64,000 bases of DNA, from positions 9,965 through 73,964 of the forward strand of contig JBOFLG010000072.1 in assembly GCA_051657745.1 (NCBI GenBank), read 5' to 3'. The translations under genes and the position numbers were made by a program. The notes beneath the pieces were generated by a model. It ran no database searches. It worked only from the letters and a program-made list of their open reading frames with translations, and was not told the DNA's origin. The DNA is from JBOFLG01 sp051657745. Lineage in GTDB: Bacteria; Actinomycetota; Actinomycetes; Actinomycetales; Dermatophilaceae. How positions within the stretch are numbered: the stretch's first letter is position 1; each line of letters starts with the position of its first letter. Shown here one piece after another: positions 53,493 to 62,490 of the stretch.

Positions 53493-55178
53493 TCACCTGG
53501 TGGTGACACGTGCCTGTGCCCAGGTGTCCTCGGCCACCTCGAACTGCTCCCAGGCCGGGTCCCACGGATCGGGGGACCATTGGTCCGGGTCCCATTGATC
53601 GACGTCCCACTGGTCCGGGACCCACGGATCTGGTTCCCATTGATCGACGTCGGTCGGATCGACGTCGGTCGGATCGACGTCGGTCGGATGGACGTCGGTC
53701 GGATGGACGTCAGGCGACCGAGCAGAGTGGTCGACCTGCACGCGAGTGCGCTCGACCTCAGTGAGCGCACGGACCCGTTCGAGCGCGGCGGCTCGTCGGC
53801 GTTCGTGGACCTGTTCCCGGATTTCGTGTTGGGTAGCGGCGGCTATGGCGCGGTCGTATGAGCCGTCGCACAGGTCCCAGATGACGTATCGGCCGTGCCC
53901 GTCGGGTCGTTCCCGGACGTCGGCCCACAAACGTCGCTGGTGGACGACGGTGTGATGCCGTTCGCAGAGCAGTGCGGCGTTGCCGATGTTTGACGGCCCC
54001 GAGTCGGCCCAGTGCCGCACATGGTGGGCGCGGCACCAGGTGGGCGGTGCGGCGCAGCCAGGGTAGGTGCAGCCGCCGTCTCGCAGCCAGAGCCGGCGCC
54101 GCTGCGAGCGGGTGAACAGGCGCACCGCCATGCCTTGGTCGACAATCTCACCCTCGGAGCCCACAACGTACGGGATAAGCGCGGCGTCGCACGCGATGCG
54201 GCGGAGTTGCTCAGGGCCAAGCACGGTGCCGGACCCGACCGAAGCCAGCACCTCACCGCACCTCGTGACATCCTGCAGGTCGGTGAGGGCGATGGTCACA
54301 TGGAGCGCACTGGGCGACCCAGCTGCGCCGTCTGACCCGTTCTTGTCGGCATCGACACTGGCGGAGCGGCGACACACGTCTGTCAACGCTTCGACGCGTC
54401 GCTGCCCCGCAGGCCGGTGGTCCCGTTCCCCAGTTGTCTCGTTCGGAGCCGGCGCGCTCATCGGCCCGATCGCGGCTTCGAGGACCACGGCCTGTTCCGG
54501 GGTCATCACCAGCTCGTACCGGGTCAGGTCAGCGGAGTCCACGAATCGGGTGGACAGGTACGCCCCCGACCGCAACCGTTCCTGCAGGGTGTCCAGCTCT
54601 CCACTCCGGCCGTGCTGCGCAAGCAGGCGAGGCCGCAGCCGCTTCATCGTGCCCGGCCCGTGCGACACCACCAGATCCACCAGCGCCCTCGCCACGGTCG
54701 GCGCTGCCTCGGGCACGAGCCGCTGGTGCATCCGCTGCTCCTCGGCCAGGACCGCGACCGCATTCCCCGGCTGCACCACCCCCGCCTTCACGCCCGACCA
54801 CACGACCCCGACCGGGGATTGGGGGTCTGGCTCCACCGCACCCCGACCACTCAACCCCGACGTCCGGGACGTGGCGACCACCTGCGTGGCGACCTTCGCC
54901 ACCGCGACGGCGCCGCCCTGCCGCAACGACGGCGCATGCTCCGCAACCCACGACGACAACTCCCGCACCGATCGTTCCGACCGGCGGGCCGCCTCCACTG
55001 CTGCCACCACCCGCACCGCGCCCGCCCGGGCGGCGACCTCGTCCGCACCGCGCATCACCTCCACGACCTCGCTGTCAGTGCAGCAGGTCAGACCCTCCGA
55101 CAGCTCCGCAAGCACCTCCAGCGCCGCGCCCACCACGAGCAACCGCTCGGCGAGGATGCGGGGAGTCGGAACCATCAC
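53493..55178 (-). CDS. DUF222/HNH endonuclease-like protein (13E12 family)
   Basis: The 561-residue protein has an N-terminal helical DUF222 domain and a C-terminal HNH motif (DGGCTYPGCAAPPTWCRAHHVRHWADSGPSNIGNAALLCERHHTVVHQ) with zinc Cys and catalytic His. In actinobacteria this 13E12 family occurs in many copies; function is unsettled. The last 70 residues are pentapeptide-like repeats (DVHPT, DVDPT) and DPDQW-type units encoded by 15-bp DNA repeats. Start GTG 55178 or ATG 55175. An AT-rich palindrome lies 13 bases upstream. Confidence 0.9.
   Translation of the reverse strand: MMVPTPRILAERLLVVGAALEVLAELSEGLTCCTDSEVVEVMRGADEVAARAGAVRVVAAVEAARRSERSVRELSSWVAEHAPSLRQGGAVAVAKVATQVVATSRTSGLSGRGAVEPDPQSPVGVVWSGVKAGVVQPGNAVAVLAEEQRMHQRLVPEAAPTVARALVDLVVSHGPGTMKRLRPRLLAQHGRSGELDTLQERLRSGAYLSTRFVDSADLTRYELVMTPEQAVVLEAAIGPMSAPAPNETTGERDHRPAGQRRVEALTDVCRRSASVDADKNGSDGAAGSPSALHVTIALTDLQDVTRCGEVLASVGSGTVLGPEQLRRIACDAALIPYVVGSEGEIVDQGMAVRLFTRSQRRRLWLRDGGCTYPGCAAPPTWCRAHHVRHWADSGPSNIGNAALLCERHHTVVHQRRLWADVRERPDGHGRYVIWDLCDGSYDRAIAAATQHEIREQVHERRRAAALERVRALTEVERTRVQVDHSARSPDVHPTDVHPTDVDPTDVDPTDVDQWEPDPWVPDQWDVDQWDPDQWSPDPWDPAWEQFEVAEDTWAQARVTTR
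53642..53716 (+). repeat. five tandem 15-bp units inside the DUF222/HNH gene
   Basis: Units begin at 53642, 53657, 53672, 53687 and 53702; the first three are identical, the last two differ at one and three positions. They encode DVDPT/DVHPT pentapeptides, so copy-number change keeps the frame. Related degenerate units (DPDQW) continue towards the gene end. Confidence 0.9.
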
Positions 55179-55190
55179 CTCACTTTATTA

Positions 55191-55202
55191 GTACATTTGT
55201 AC
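55191..55202. promoter_or_regulatory. AT-rich palindrome upstream of the DUF222/HNH gene
   Basis: GTACA and TGTAC arms with a two-base centre form a 12-bp dyad in an AT-rich island that also holds TAATAA on the coding strand. The TAATAA is only about 10 bases before the start codon, so transcription may begin at or near it. Possible operator or -10 region. Confidence 0.35.
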
Positions 55203-55221
55203 GACGTCAAGCGGATCGGGT

Positions 55222-55266
55222 GAACAACAGGCCACCGAACAACAGGCCACCGAACAACAGGCCACT
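55222..55266 (+). repeat. three tandem 15-bp units upstream of the DUF222/HNH gene
   Basis: GAACAACAGGCCACC is repeated at 55222, 55237 and 55252, the last copy ending in T instead of C. The array lies between gpsA and the DUF222/HNH gene, in the presumed promoter region of the latter. Confidence 0.9.
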
Positions 55267-55329
55267 AAACGGGAGCGTACGCACCGAGAACCAGTCGAGA
55301 TCGCCCAGTGCGCTCGCCAGCGGGATCGG

Positions 55330-56328
55330 TCAGCCGGTCTCGGCCTTGCGAGGTCGCGAGAGCAGCGTGGCCACGACCTCACGCGCGGTCCGGCCGTGCC
55401 GGATGATCGCGTCGACCTGCTCGATGATCGGCACATCGACGCCATGTTTGCGGGCCAATTCGAGAATCGAGGTGCACGACTTGACGCCTTCGGCAGTCTG
55501 CCTCGTCACGGCCACCACCTCCTCGACCGACGCGCCCTGACCGAGCCGGACCCCGAAGGAGTGATTGCGCGACAGTGGCGACATACAGGTGGCGATCAGG
55601 TCGCCTACCCCAGCCAGCCCGGCAAAAGTGACCGCATCCCCGCCGAGCGCGGTGCCGAGCCGCGTCGTCTCGGCCAGCCCCCGAGTGATGATCGACGCTT
55701 TGGAGTTGTCGCCCATGCCGAGACCCTCGGCCATACCGACCGCGAGGGCGATGACATTCTTGACCGCTCCGGCGATCTCGGTGCCGACGACGTCGGTGCC
55801 CGTATAGGGGCGGAAGTACGCCGCTGCGCAGGCCGACGCCACCCGTTCGGCAGTCGGCGTGCTGGACGATGCCACAACCGAGGCCGCGGGCTGTTTGGCA
55901 GCGATCTCCCTGGCCAGGTTCGGCCCGGACACGATGACGATCCGGTGCGGGTCCACCCCGCCGGCCTCAGCGATCACTTCCGACATCCGCTTGGTCGTGC
56001 CGAGCTCGACACCCTTCATCAGGGACACCACGGCGGCGTCCCGAGGCAGCACCGAGCCCCAGGCGGCAAGGTTGTCGCGCAGCGTCTGCGACGGCACGGC
56101 GAGCACCACCAGGTCCGCGCCGGACCCCGCCTCCTCCGGGTCACCGGTGGCCCGCACCGTTGCCGGGAGCCGCAGCTGGGGCAGGTAGTCCTCGTTGACG
56201 CCGGCGTTCACCTGATCGACGACATCGGGACGGCGGCCCCACATCGTCACCGGCGTCCCGGCATCCGCAAGCACCGCCGCAAAGGCGGTACCCCAACTGC
56301 CGGTGCCGAACACCGCGGCCCGGGTCAT
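55330..56328 (-). CDS. gpsA: NAD(P)-dependent glycerol-3-phosphate dehydrogenase
   Basis: GpsA makes sn-glycerol 3-phosphate for phospholipids. The 332-residue protein has AAVFGTGSWGTAFAAVLADAG (dinucleotide loop), VLAVPSQTLRDNLAAW, VVSLMKGVELGTTKRMSEV, SGPNLAREIAAKQPAA, and GAVKNVIALAVGMAEGLGMGDNSKASIITRGLAE with the catalytic Lys. It begins with ATG 56328, overlapping the plsC stop by 4 bases, so phosphatidic acid precursors and their acylation are coupled in one operon. Confidence 0.97.
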   Translation of the reverse strand: MTRAAVFGTGSWGTAFAAVLADAGTPVTMWGRRPDVVDQVNAGVNEDYLPQLRLPATVRATGDPEEAGSGADLVVLAVPSQTLRDNLAAWGSVLPRDAAVVSLMKGVELGTTKRMSEVIAEAGGVDPHRIVIVSGPNLAREIAAKQPAASVVASSSTPTAERVASACAAAYFRPYTGTDVVGTEIAGAVKNVIALAVGMAEGLGMGDNSKASIITRGLAETTRLGTALGGDAVTFAGLAGVGDLIATCMSPLSRNHSFGVRLGQGASVEEVVAVTRQTAEGVKSCTSILELARKHGVDVPIIEQVDAIIRHGRTAREVVATLLSRPRKAETG

Positions 56329-57083
56329 GACGCCTCCGGCAACCGGCGCGGGCGACCCGTGGGGCTGATGCCGTGGGTCTGCGGGTCGAAAGGCACGGCA
56401 GGCGCTCTCGCCCCGCGCAGGACCTCAAGCTCAGCGGTGATCGCCGCGATGATGCGGGCGGTCGCCTCGGCGAGTACCTCGGGAGTGCTGGGTCGGTCGG
56501 AGAGGTCGTCCAGATCGACCGGCTCGCCCACGCGCACCTGAACAGCCCGGCGGGGCAGGAGTCGCAGTCGCCGCGAGTAGGGCGCCAGGATGTCGGCCGC
56601 GCCCCAGTTCGCGACCGGGATCACCGGGCATCCGGTCTCCAGCGCTACCCGAGCTGCCCCGGTCTTGCCCCGCATCGGCCACAGGTCGGGGTCACGAGTC
56701 AGGGTTCCTTCCGGATAGATGGCCACACACGTGCCGGCGCGGACCGCGGCCACTGCAGCGCGGTATGCGTCGGCGGCGTGACGGGAACCGCGGTGCACCG
56801 GGATCTGGTCGGCGGCCCGCACGATGGCGCCGATCACCGGCATCCGAAACACCTCGGCCTTGCCGAGAAAGCGTGGCGACACACCCTGGTCGACGAGAAA
56901 GTGACCAACCACAAAGACGTCGAGGTAGCTGTAGTGGTTGGTGCAGACCACCCAGCCGCCATGGGTCGGTAGGTGCTCGGCGCCCGACCACGTGCGCCGG
57001 GTGAGCACCTTCAGCCAGGGCCGGACCACCGCGATCACGAGCCGGTAGGCGAAGGGCCGAGACCTGTCGGTGGGGGTGGTCAC
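56325..57083 (-). CDS. plsC: 1-acyl-sn-glycerol-3-phosphate acyltransferase
   Basis: PlsC adds the second acyl chain to make phosphatidic acid at the membrane. The 252-residue protein has the HX4D motif (CTNHYSYLDVFVV), block II around VRAADQIPVHRGS, block III YPEGTLTRDPDLWPMRGKTGAARVAL and block IV GCPVIPVANWG. The GTG at 57083 opens it; the frame stays open far upstream, but that stretch is antisense to the CofC and HU genes. Divergent from the CofC gene by 91 bases. Confidence 0.93.
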   Translation of the reverse strand: MTTPTDRSRPFAYRLVIAVVRPWLKVLTRRTWSGAEHLPTHGGWVVCTNHYSYLDVFVVGHFLVDQGVSPRFLGKAEVFRMPVIGAIVRAADQIPVHRGSRHAADAYRAAVAAVRAGTCVAIYPEGTLTRDPDLWPMRGKTGAARVALETGCPVIPVANWGAADILAPYSRRLRLLPRRAVQVRVGEPVDLDDLSDRPSTPEVLAEATARIIAAITAELEVLRGARAPAVPFDPQTHGISPTGRPRRLPEAS

Positions 57084-57174
57084 TCGCCGCCTCTCTCGTG
57101 GTCTAGGTGGTCGCATCATGGCCGGGCGGAGAGCGGATGTCGAGCGAAACGCGGCGAGTTGGCAGGATCGGCGG

Positions 57175-58041
57175 GTGACTGCCCTCCCTGCGAACCCGAC
57201 TGGACCGGACTGGTCGGCGTGGGCGGTGGTGGTGCCGGCCAAGGGTGGGCCGCTGGCAAAGAGCCGCCTCGCGCTCCCGCTGTGGGCGCGCACCGAACTC
57301 GCCGACGCCTTCACTCGGGACACTCTCGCCGCCGCGGCCTCGGGGATGCCGCATGCGCACCTGCTCGTGGTTGGTGCCGCACCCGACCTGGTCTCCGGCA
57401 GCGCGCCGCATACCGTGGTGGCCGACCCGGGCGGAGGCCTGGACGCGGCCGTCGCCGCCGGCGTAGGCGCAGCCGCACGACTCGGTGCCGCCCGAGCCGC
57501 GGTGCTGCTCGCCGACCACCCCGCCCTGCGGCCAACGGAACTCGCCGCCGCGGTCACGGCGTGCGCGGCGCACCAGCGGGCGGTCGTCGCAGACGCCGAC
57601 GGGTCGGGCACGGCATTGCTGACGTTGCCTGCTGCAGCACCTGTGACCACCGCATTCGGGCCGGGCAGCGCTGCGGCGCACGGCCGGCTCGGATTCACCC
57701 CGGTCCAGATCGACGCTCCCGGACTGGCGCTCGACGTCGACGACATTCCTGGATTGTGGCGCGCCGTCGGCCTGGGGGTCGGTCGGCATACCGGCCACGT
57801 GCTGCGGCGCGCTAGCCTTCCTGGCGTGCAGGCCACCATGGCGCAGATCCACGACGACGGCTCAGGCACGGCACTCCTCGATGACGGCATCGAGGTCACG
57901 GTGTCCGCAGCTGCGGCATCCGCATCGGGGCTCCGACGACTGCGCACCGGCCAGCGGGTCAGCATCGAACTCGATGCGTCGGGGACCGCGGTCACGCGAG
58001 TGTGGATCGTCGGTATCGGGCCCGGGGAGACCATCCGCTGA
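57175..58041 (+). CDS. cofC: CofC-like 2-phospholactate guanylyltransferase with OB/cold-shock-like tail
   Basis: CofC activates phospholactate or phosphoenolpyruvate with GTP in coenzyme F420 synthesis. Residues 1-215 are the nucleotidyltransferase (WAVVVPAKGGPLAKSRLALP; VVADPGGGLDAAVAAGV; AAVLLADHPALRPTEL; VADADGSGTALL; LALDVDDIPGLWRAV). From about residue 220 a second unit follows (MAQIHDDGSGTALLDDGIEVTVS; GLRRLRTGQRVSIELD), a cold-shock-like OB pattern. It starts with GTG at 57175. No other F420 gene lies here. Confidence 0.85.
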   Translation: MTALPANPTGPDWSAWAVVVPAKGGPLAKSRLALPLWARTELADAFTRDTLAAAASGMPHAHLLVVGAAPDLVSGSAPHTVVADPGGGLDAAVAAGVGAAARLGAARAAVLLADHPALRPTELAAAVTACAAHQRAVVADADGSGTALLTLPAAAPVTTAFGPGSAAAHGRLGFTPVQIDAPGLALDVDDIPGLWRAVGLGVGRHTGHVLRRASLPGVQATMAQIHDDGSGTALLDDGIEVTVSAAAASASGLRRLRTGQRVSIELDASGTAVTRVWIVGIGPGETIR

Positions 58042-58206
58042 CGGTTGTCTCCATCGGTGCGGCGCGGCATCCGCACCGGTGCCATTCGGCACGCTGCTAG
58101 TTCGTGGGCCTGCCGGTCGCTCCCGATACCGCCACGGTCCCTCGGCCGCAGCACGGTTCGCCCGAGACTGCGCCCCAGCAACACCGAGGGATGACGCGCG
58201 GCGCGG

Positions 58207-59100
58207 TCAGCGCCGACCAGGTGCCTTCTTGGGTGCGCTGGCCTTGGTGGCGGCAGCCTTCTTGGCGGCAGCCTTGGTAGCCGCCGCCGTCTTGGCCGCA
58301 GCCTTGGAGGCGGCAGCCTTGGACGCTCTGGTCTTGGTGGCGGCAGCCTGAGATGTCCCGGCCTTGACGGCCGCCTTCGACGCAGCGCTCTTGGTGCCTG
58401 CCGCCTTGGACGCAGCCTTCGTGGAACCCGCGGTCTTGGACGCAGCGTTCTTGGTGCCCGCCGCCTTCGACACAGCGGCCTTCGTGGAACCCGCGGTCTT
58501 GGACGCAGCGTTCTTGGTGCCCGCCGCCTTCGACACAGCGGCCTTCGTTGAGCTCGCGGTCTTGGACGCAGCGGCCTTCGTTGAGCTCGCGGTCTTGGAC
58601 GCAGCGGCCTTCGTTGCCGGTGCCTTCGATGCAGCGCCAACTCGGGCACTGGCCGCCTTCGCCGGCTTCGTCGCGGTGGTCACGCTGGCCCGGCTACTCG
58701 CGGCCTTTGTCGCGGTCGGCCCGGCCGACCGTGCCGATGTCGTCTTCCGCACCGGCGCCGCAACCGTGGACCCCGCAGTGCCGGCTGCAGCGCGCCCGGT
58801 AGCCGGCGCCGACCGGGGCACGCTGCTGGGCTTGCGGACCCACCCCTTGAATGAGGTGCCCGGACGGAACCGGGGTGCGTTCGCCTTACGGATTCGTACC
58901 GACTCGCCGGTGCGCGGGTTGCGGCCGGTCCGAGCGGCGCGTTCGACCCGATCGAACGTGCCGAAGCCGGTGATGGCGACCTTGCCGCCGCGCACGACCT
59001 CCCGCACGATCGTGTCGAGGACGGCCTCGAGGGCATCGTTGGCGTCCTTGCGGTTGCCCAGCTTCTTCTCTAGTTCCCTGACGAGGTCTGCCTTGTTCAC
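58207..59100 (-). CDS. hup: HU family DNA-binding protein with long Lys/Ala-rich tail
   Basis: HU bends and compacts DNA. The first 95 residues are the HU fold (VNKADLVRELEKKLGNRKDANDALEAVLDTIVREV; KVAITGFGTFDRVERAARTGRNPRTGESVRI). About 200 more residues are Lys/Ala/Ser/Thr repeats like the histone-H1-like tail of mycobacterial HupB, but longer. The GTG at 59100 is used, with GGAG about 9 bases upstream; an ATG at 59115 adds 5 residues. It lies between the CofC gene and leuD, the HupB position. Confidence 0.95.
   Translation of the reverse strand: MNKADLVRELEKKLGNRKDANDALEAVLDTIVREVVRGGKVAITGFGTFDRVERAARTGRNPRTGESVRIRKANAPRFRPGTSFKGWVRKPSSVPRSAPATGRAAAGTAGSTVAAPVRKTTSARSAGPTATKAASSRASVTTATKPAKAASARVGAASKAPATKAAASKTASSTKAAASKTASSTKAAVSKAAGTKNAASKTAGSTKAAVSKAAGTKNAASKTAGSTKAASKAAGTKSAASKAAVKAGTSQAAATKTRASKAAASKAAAKTAAATKAAAKKAAATKASAPKKAPGRR
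58415..58540 (-). repeat. perfect 63-bp tandem duplication in the HU tail
   Basis: The 63 bases at 58415-58477 are repeated exactly at 58478-58540. Each unit encodes 21 residues of the AAGTKNAASKTAGSTKAA type. Shorter related units flank it on both sides. Identity at every third position shows recent duplication, not protein-level selection alone. Confidence 0.9.
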
Positions 59101-59372
59101 GTGATCCAACTCCATCGGTTGACGAGAGTCGGGTACCGGACCCGACGATGCGCTGGCCGGTCGACGAACGCCACCGGCTCAGTCCGACGGTATGCCTCTG
59201 GGTCAGGTAGGTCCATCACCGGCGCGGCGTGTTTGTCGTTGCGGCACAACGCATTCACCGTCAGACATTGCGCGCAAACCCTACTCGTAGACCGCGGTCA
59301 GGGCGCAGCGAACCGCCCACCCGCACACCGAAGTCAGGCAATACCGTTGCGGCACAGCAGATTTTCTGCCGA

Positions 59373-59960
59373 TCACGCCATCGTCGGCTTCCAGGACGGC
59401 CGGCCAGCCTCGTACTCGGAGATCCGATCAGCATGCCGGAGCGTCAGACTGATGTCGTCCAGACCCTCGAGCAGCCGCCACCGGGTGTACTCATCGATCT
59501 CGAACGACGCCACGATGTCGCCGGCAGTGACCGTGCGAGACACGAGGTCGACGGTCACCGAGGCACCTGGTTCGTTCTCCAGCAGCTTCCACAGCAGCTC
59601 GACGTCATCCTGGGCACACAGCGCAGTGAGCAGGCCGCCCTTCCCGCTGTTACCGCGGAAGATGTCGGCGAACCGGCTCGAGATCACGACCCGGAAGCCG
59701 TAGTTCATCAGAGCCCACACCGCGTGTTCGCGAGACGAGCCGGTACCAAAATCGGGACCAGCCACCAGAACTGAACCCCCGGAGTAGGAGGGGTGGTTAA
59801 GCACAAAGGTGCTGTCGCCGCGCCAGGCCGCGAAGAGGCCGTCCTCGAACCCGGTGCGAGTCACCCGCTTGAGGTACACGGCCGGGATGATCTGGTCGGT
59901 GTCGACATTGCTCCGCCGCAGTGGGACGCCGATACCGGTATGCGAGACGAACTTCTCCAT
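59373..59960 (-). CDS. leuD: 3-isopropylmalate dehydratase small subunit
   Basis: LeuD with LeuC isomerises 2- to 3-isopropylmalate in leucine synthesis. The 195-residue protein has [74 protein letters not shown], the swivel-domain signature. Its ATG overlaps the leuC stop by one base. The 272-base gap before HU holds a repeated GTTGCGGCACA but no gene. Confidence 0.97.
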   Translation of the reverse strand: MEKFVSHTGIGVPLRRSNVDTDQIIPAVYLKRVTRTGFEDGLFAAWRGDSTFVLNHPSYSGGSVLVAGPDFGTGSSREHAVWALMNYGFRVVISSRFADIFRGNSGKGGLLTALCAQDDVELLWKLLENEPGASVTVDLVSRTVTAGDIVASFEIDEYTRWRLLEGLDDISLTLRHADRISEYEAGRPSWKPTMA

Positions 59961-61378
59961 CAGACCGACACTCCCTCGCGCACCGGCTCCAGATCAGCCG
60001 GCCCCGACAACGTCCCTCGCACCGCCGTAGCCGCCGCAACCAGCGGGCTCACCAGGTGAGTTCGCCCGCCCTTGCCCTGGCGGCCCTCGAAGTTTCGGTT
60101 GCTCGTCGATGCGCTGCGCTCCCCCGGTGCCAACTGGTCAGGGTTCATCCCGAGACACATCGAGCACCCGGGAAGCCGCCACTCGGCGCCAGCCTCGGTG
60201 AACACCGCATCAAGCCCTTCCGCCTCGGCCTCCAGCCGAACCCGCGCCGACCCTGGCACGACCAGCATTCGCACGCCCTCGGCCACCCGCCTGCCGTGGA
60301 TGACGTCCGCGACAGCCCGCAGATCCTCGATCCGGCCGTTGGTGCACGAACCGACGAAAACGGTGTCGATGGGGATGTCGCGCAGCGGCGTACCCGGCGT
60401 CAGGCCCATGTACTCCAGGGCTCGACGCGCAGTGACCCGATCACCCTCGTCGGCCATCAACTCGGGGTCGGGGACGGTGTCACCCAGCGGCGCACCCTGG
60501 CCCGGGTTCGTACCCCAGGTAACAAAGGGGGTGAGGGTGGAGGCGTCGAGCACCACCTCAGTGTCGAAGACGGCGTCGTCATCCGTGCGCAGTTCGCTCC
60601 ACACGGCCATCGCGGCATCCCAGTCAGCGCCGGTCGGGGCCCGGTCACGGCCGTGCAGGTAGGCATAGGTGGTCTCGTCCGGGGCGATCATGCCGGCTCG
60701 TGCACCAGCCTCGATCGACATGTTGCACACCGTCATCCGGGCTTCCATGGACAGGGCTCGGATGGCGCTGCCGCGGAACTCGATGACGTGACCCTGCCCA
60801 CCACCGGTGCCGATTCGGGCGATCACCGCGAGCACGATGTCCTTGGCGGTGACACCCTCGGCGAGGTCGCCGTCAACCGTGACTGCCATCGTGCGGAATG
60901 GCGCCAGCGGCAAGGTCTGCGTTGCCAAGACGTGCTCGACTTCGGAGGTGCCGATCCCGAAAGCCAGCGCACCGAAGGCCCCATGCGTCGAGGTGTGACT
61001 GTCGCCGCAGACGATCGTGGCACCGGGCTGGGTGAGACCGAGCTGCGGGCCGACCACGTGCACGATCCCCTGCTCGGCGTCGCCCATCGGGTAGAGCGTA
61101 ACGCCGAACTCGGCACAGTTGCGGCGCAACGTCTCGACCTGCGTGCGGCTGACTGGGTCACTGATCGGGCCCGGCACCGTGGGTACGTTGTGGTCCTCGG
61201 TCGCGAGCGTGAGGTCGGGGCGACGAACCGGGCGGCCGGTGAGCCGGAGACCGTCGAACGCCTGGGGGCTGGTCACCTCGTGGAGCAGATGAAGGTCGAT
61301 GTAGAGCAGGTCGGGCTCCCCATCACCTCGGCGCACCACGTGCGACTCCCAGACCTTCTCGGCCAATGTGCCCGGCAT
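59960..61378 (-). CDS. leuC: 3-isopropylmalate dehydratase large subunit
   Basis: LeuC holds the catalytic [4Fe-4S] cluster: Cys residues in [13 protein letters not shown] and [15 protein letters not shown] are present, as are [44 protein letters not shown] and [19 protein letters not shown]. The 472-residue length is normal. The ATG at 61378 ([15 protein letters not shown]) is the family start. Divergent from ndgR, with an operator-like dyad between them. Confidence 0.97.
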   Translation of the reverse strand: MPGTLAEKVWESHVVRRGDGEPDLLYIDLHLLHEVTSPQAFDGLRLTGRPVRRPDLTLATEDHNVPTVPGPISDPVSRTQVETLRRNCAEFGVTLYPMGDAEQGIVHVVGPQLGLTQPGATIVCGDSHTSTHGAFGALAFGIGTSEVEHVLATQTLPLAPFRTMAVTVDGDLAEGVTAKDIVLAVIARIGTGGGQGHVIEFRGSAIRALSMEARMTVCNMSIEAGARAGMIAPDETTYAYLHGRDRAPTGADWDAAMAVWSELRTDDDAVFDTEVVLDASTLTPFVTWGTNPGQGAPLGDTVPDPELMADEGDRVTARRALEYMGLTPGTPLRDIPIDTVFVGSCTNGRIEDLRAVADVIHGRRVAEGVRMLVVPGSARVRLEAEAEGLDAVFTEAGAEWRLPGCSMCLGMNPDQLAPGERSASTSNRNFEGRQGKGGRTHLVSPLVAAATAVRGTLSGPADLEPVREGVSV

Positions 61379-61510
61379 CCGGCCACCTCTCCCGCCACTT
61401 GCTGCTCTGCGCCGCGACCACCGCGGCCGGATACTCTTAGGGGCGAGCCGGGACCGTTGAGCCGCCGCACCGCGCCTTGTCGAGCGTGACATGCGGTACT
61501 GACGGGCGAG

Positions 61511-61537
61511 CTTGCGTCTCGGGAAATGAGACGCGAG
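61511..61537. promoter_or_regulatory. operator-like dyad between leuC and ndgR
   Basis: Ten-base arms (61511-61520 and 61528-61537), with one mismatch, flank a seven-base GGGAAAT centre; the inner GCGTCTC/GAGACGC is perfect. It lies 9 bases before the ndgR start. NdgR/AreB-type IclR proteins bind the leuC-ndgR gap in Streptomyces, so this is a candidate site for autoregulation and leuCD control. Confidence 0.55.
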
Positions 61538-61546
61538 TATCACCCC

Positions 61547-62290
61547 ATGGACAATTCCTCGGGTGTCGGGGTGCTCGACAAGGCGGCAGTCGTGCTGTCC
61601 GCACTCGAGGCCGGGCCGTCGACCCTTGCTCAGTTGGTGTCGGCTACCGGCCTCGCCCGGCCCACCGCGCACCGCCTCGCAGTCGCGCTAGAGCATCACC
61701 GTCTCGTGACCCGCGACCTCCAGGGCCGATTCATTCTCGGACCGCGTCTGGGCGAGCTGGCCGCAGCCGCCGGTGAGGATCGACTCCTAGGCGCCGCTGG
61801 CCCAGTACTCGGTGCGCTGCGCGACCACACCAACGAAAGCGCCCAACTGTTCCGCCGCCAGGGCGAGTATCGGGTGTGCGTCTCGGCAGCCGAGCGTCCG
61901 GTGGGTTTGCGCGACAGCGTTCCGATCGGCGCCGCACTCTCGATGCGCGCCGGGTCAGCCGCCCAGGTATTGCTCGCCTGGGAGGATCCTGACCGGCTGC
62001 ATCGCGGGCTCCAGGGCGCCGCCTTCACCGCCACCGCGCTCTCGGGGGTACGCCGCCGCGGCTGGGCGCACAGTGTGGGAGAGCGCGAACCCGGCGTCGC
62101 ATCGGTGTCGGCACCGGTGCGGTCGCCCGTGGGCCGGGTCATCGCGGCGGTCTCGATCTCCGGGCCGATCGAGCGGTTGTCCCGCCAGCCCGGACGGCTG
62201 CACGCCGCCACCGTCATGGCTGGCGCGGCCAAACTCACCGAGGTATTGGCCCGCCACGCCGTCCACCACGAGGCGCAGACCCGCACCTGA
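61547..62290 (+). CDS. ndgR: IclR-family regulator NdgR
   Basis: The 247-residue protein begins [21 protein letters not shown], the hallmark start of NdgR/AreB, with a winged-helix domain ([28 protein letters not shown]) and an IclR effector domain ([95 protein letters not shown]). NdgR controls leucine, methionine and other amino-acid genes. An in-frame ATG at 61526 lies inside the operator-like dyad and is not the family start. Confidence 0.95.
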   Translation: MDNSSGVGVLDKAAVVLSALEAGPSTLAQLVSATGLARPTAHRLAVALEHHRLVTRDLQGRFILGPRLGELAAAAGEDRLLGAAGPVLGALRDHTNESAQLFRRQGEYRVCVSAAERPVGLRDSVPIGAALSMRAGSAAQVLLAWEDPDRLHRGLQGAAFTATALSGVRRRGWAHSVGEREPGVASVSAPVRSPVGRVIAAVSISGPIERLSRQPGRLHAATVMAGAAKLTEVLARHAVHHEAQTRT

Positions 62291-62330
62291 CGTCGCGCGT
62301 GTTCGGGACCGGCCCCTCGCCAACAACAGG

Positions 62331-62429
62331 CAGGGGCGTGGTACGGGAGACGCCCCTGCGCCACCTTCCGTACCACGCCGGCTCTCCCTCCCGGGGCCTG
62401 CATGGGAGCCGGCGTCGTGAGACCACGAC
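62331..62429 (+). other. dense inverted repeats after ndgR (possible structured RNA)
   Basis: Within 100 bases are several pairing segments: CAGGGGCG (62331-62338) with CGCCCCTG (62351-62358); a perfect 12-bp pair 62335-62346 with 62368-62379; CCGGCTC (62378-62384) with GAGCCGG (62406-62412); and GTCGTG (62414-62419) with CACGAC (62424-62429). The first two overlap and exclude each other. A U-tract terminator follows at 62511. The whole 62291-62650 gap has no coding signature. It may be the ndgR 3' UTR or a small RNA. Confidence 0.4.
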
Positions 62430-62490
62430 CGGCCGCCGCTAACTTCGCGAGAGTGCTACGGGACAAACCGTACCGTCAGGAACGTTTAAA

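Noticed and set aside
53493..55178. Homing endonuclease or intron
   Set aside because: DUF222 plus HNH is the common actinobacterial 13E12 family; no interrupted host gene is visible.
57084..58649. 500-codon N-terminal extension of plsC with Arg/Pro repeats
   Set aside because: The repeats are the antisense reading of the CofC coding region and an out-of-frame reading of the HU tail; plsC has a GTG start with conserved sequence at 57083.
59101..59372. Small gene between HU and leuD
   Set aside because: Frames there are short or antisense to leuD and carry no family signature.
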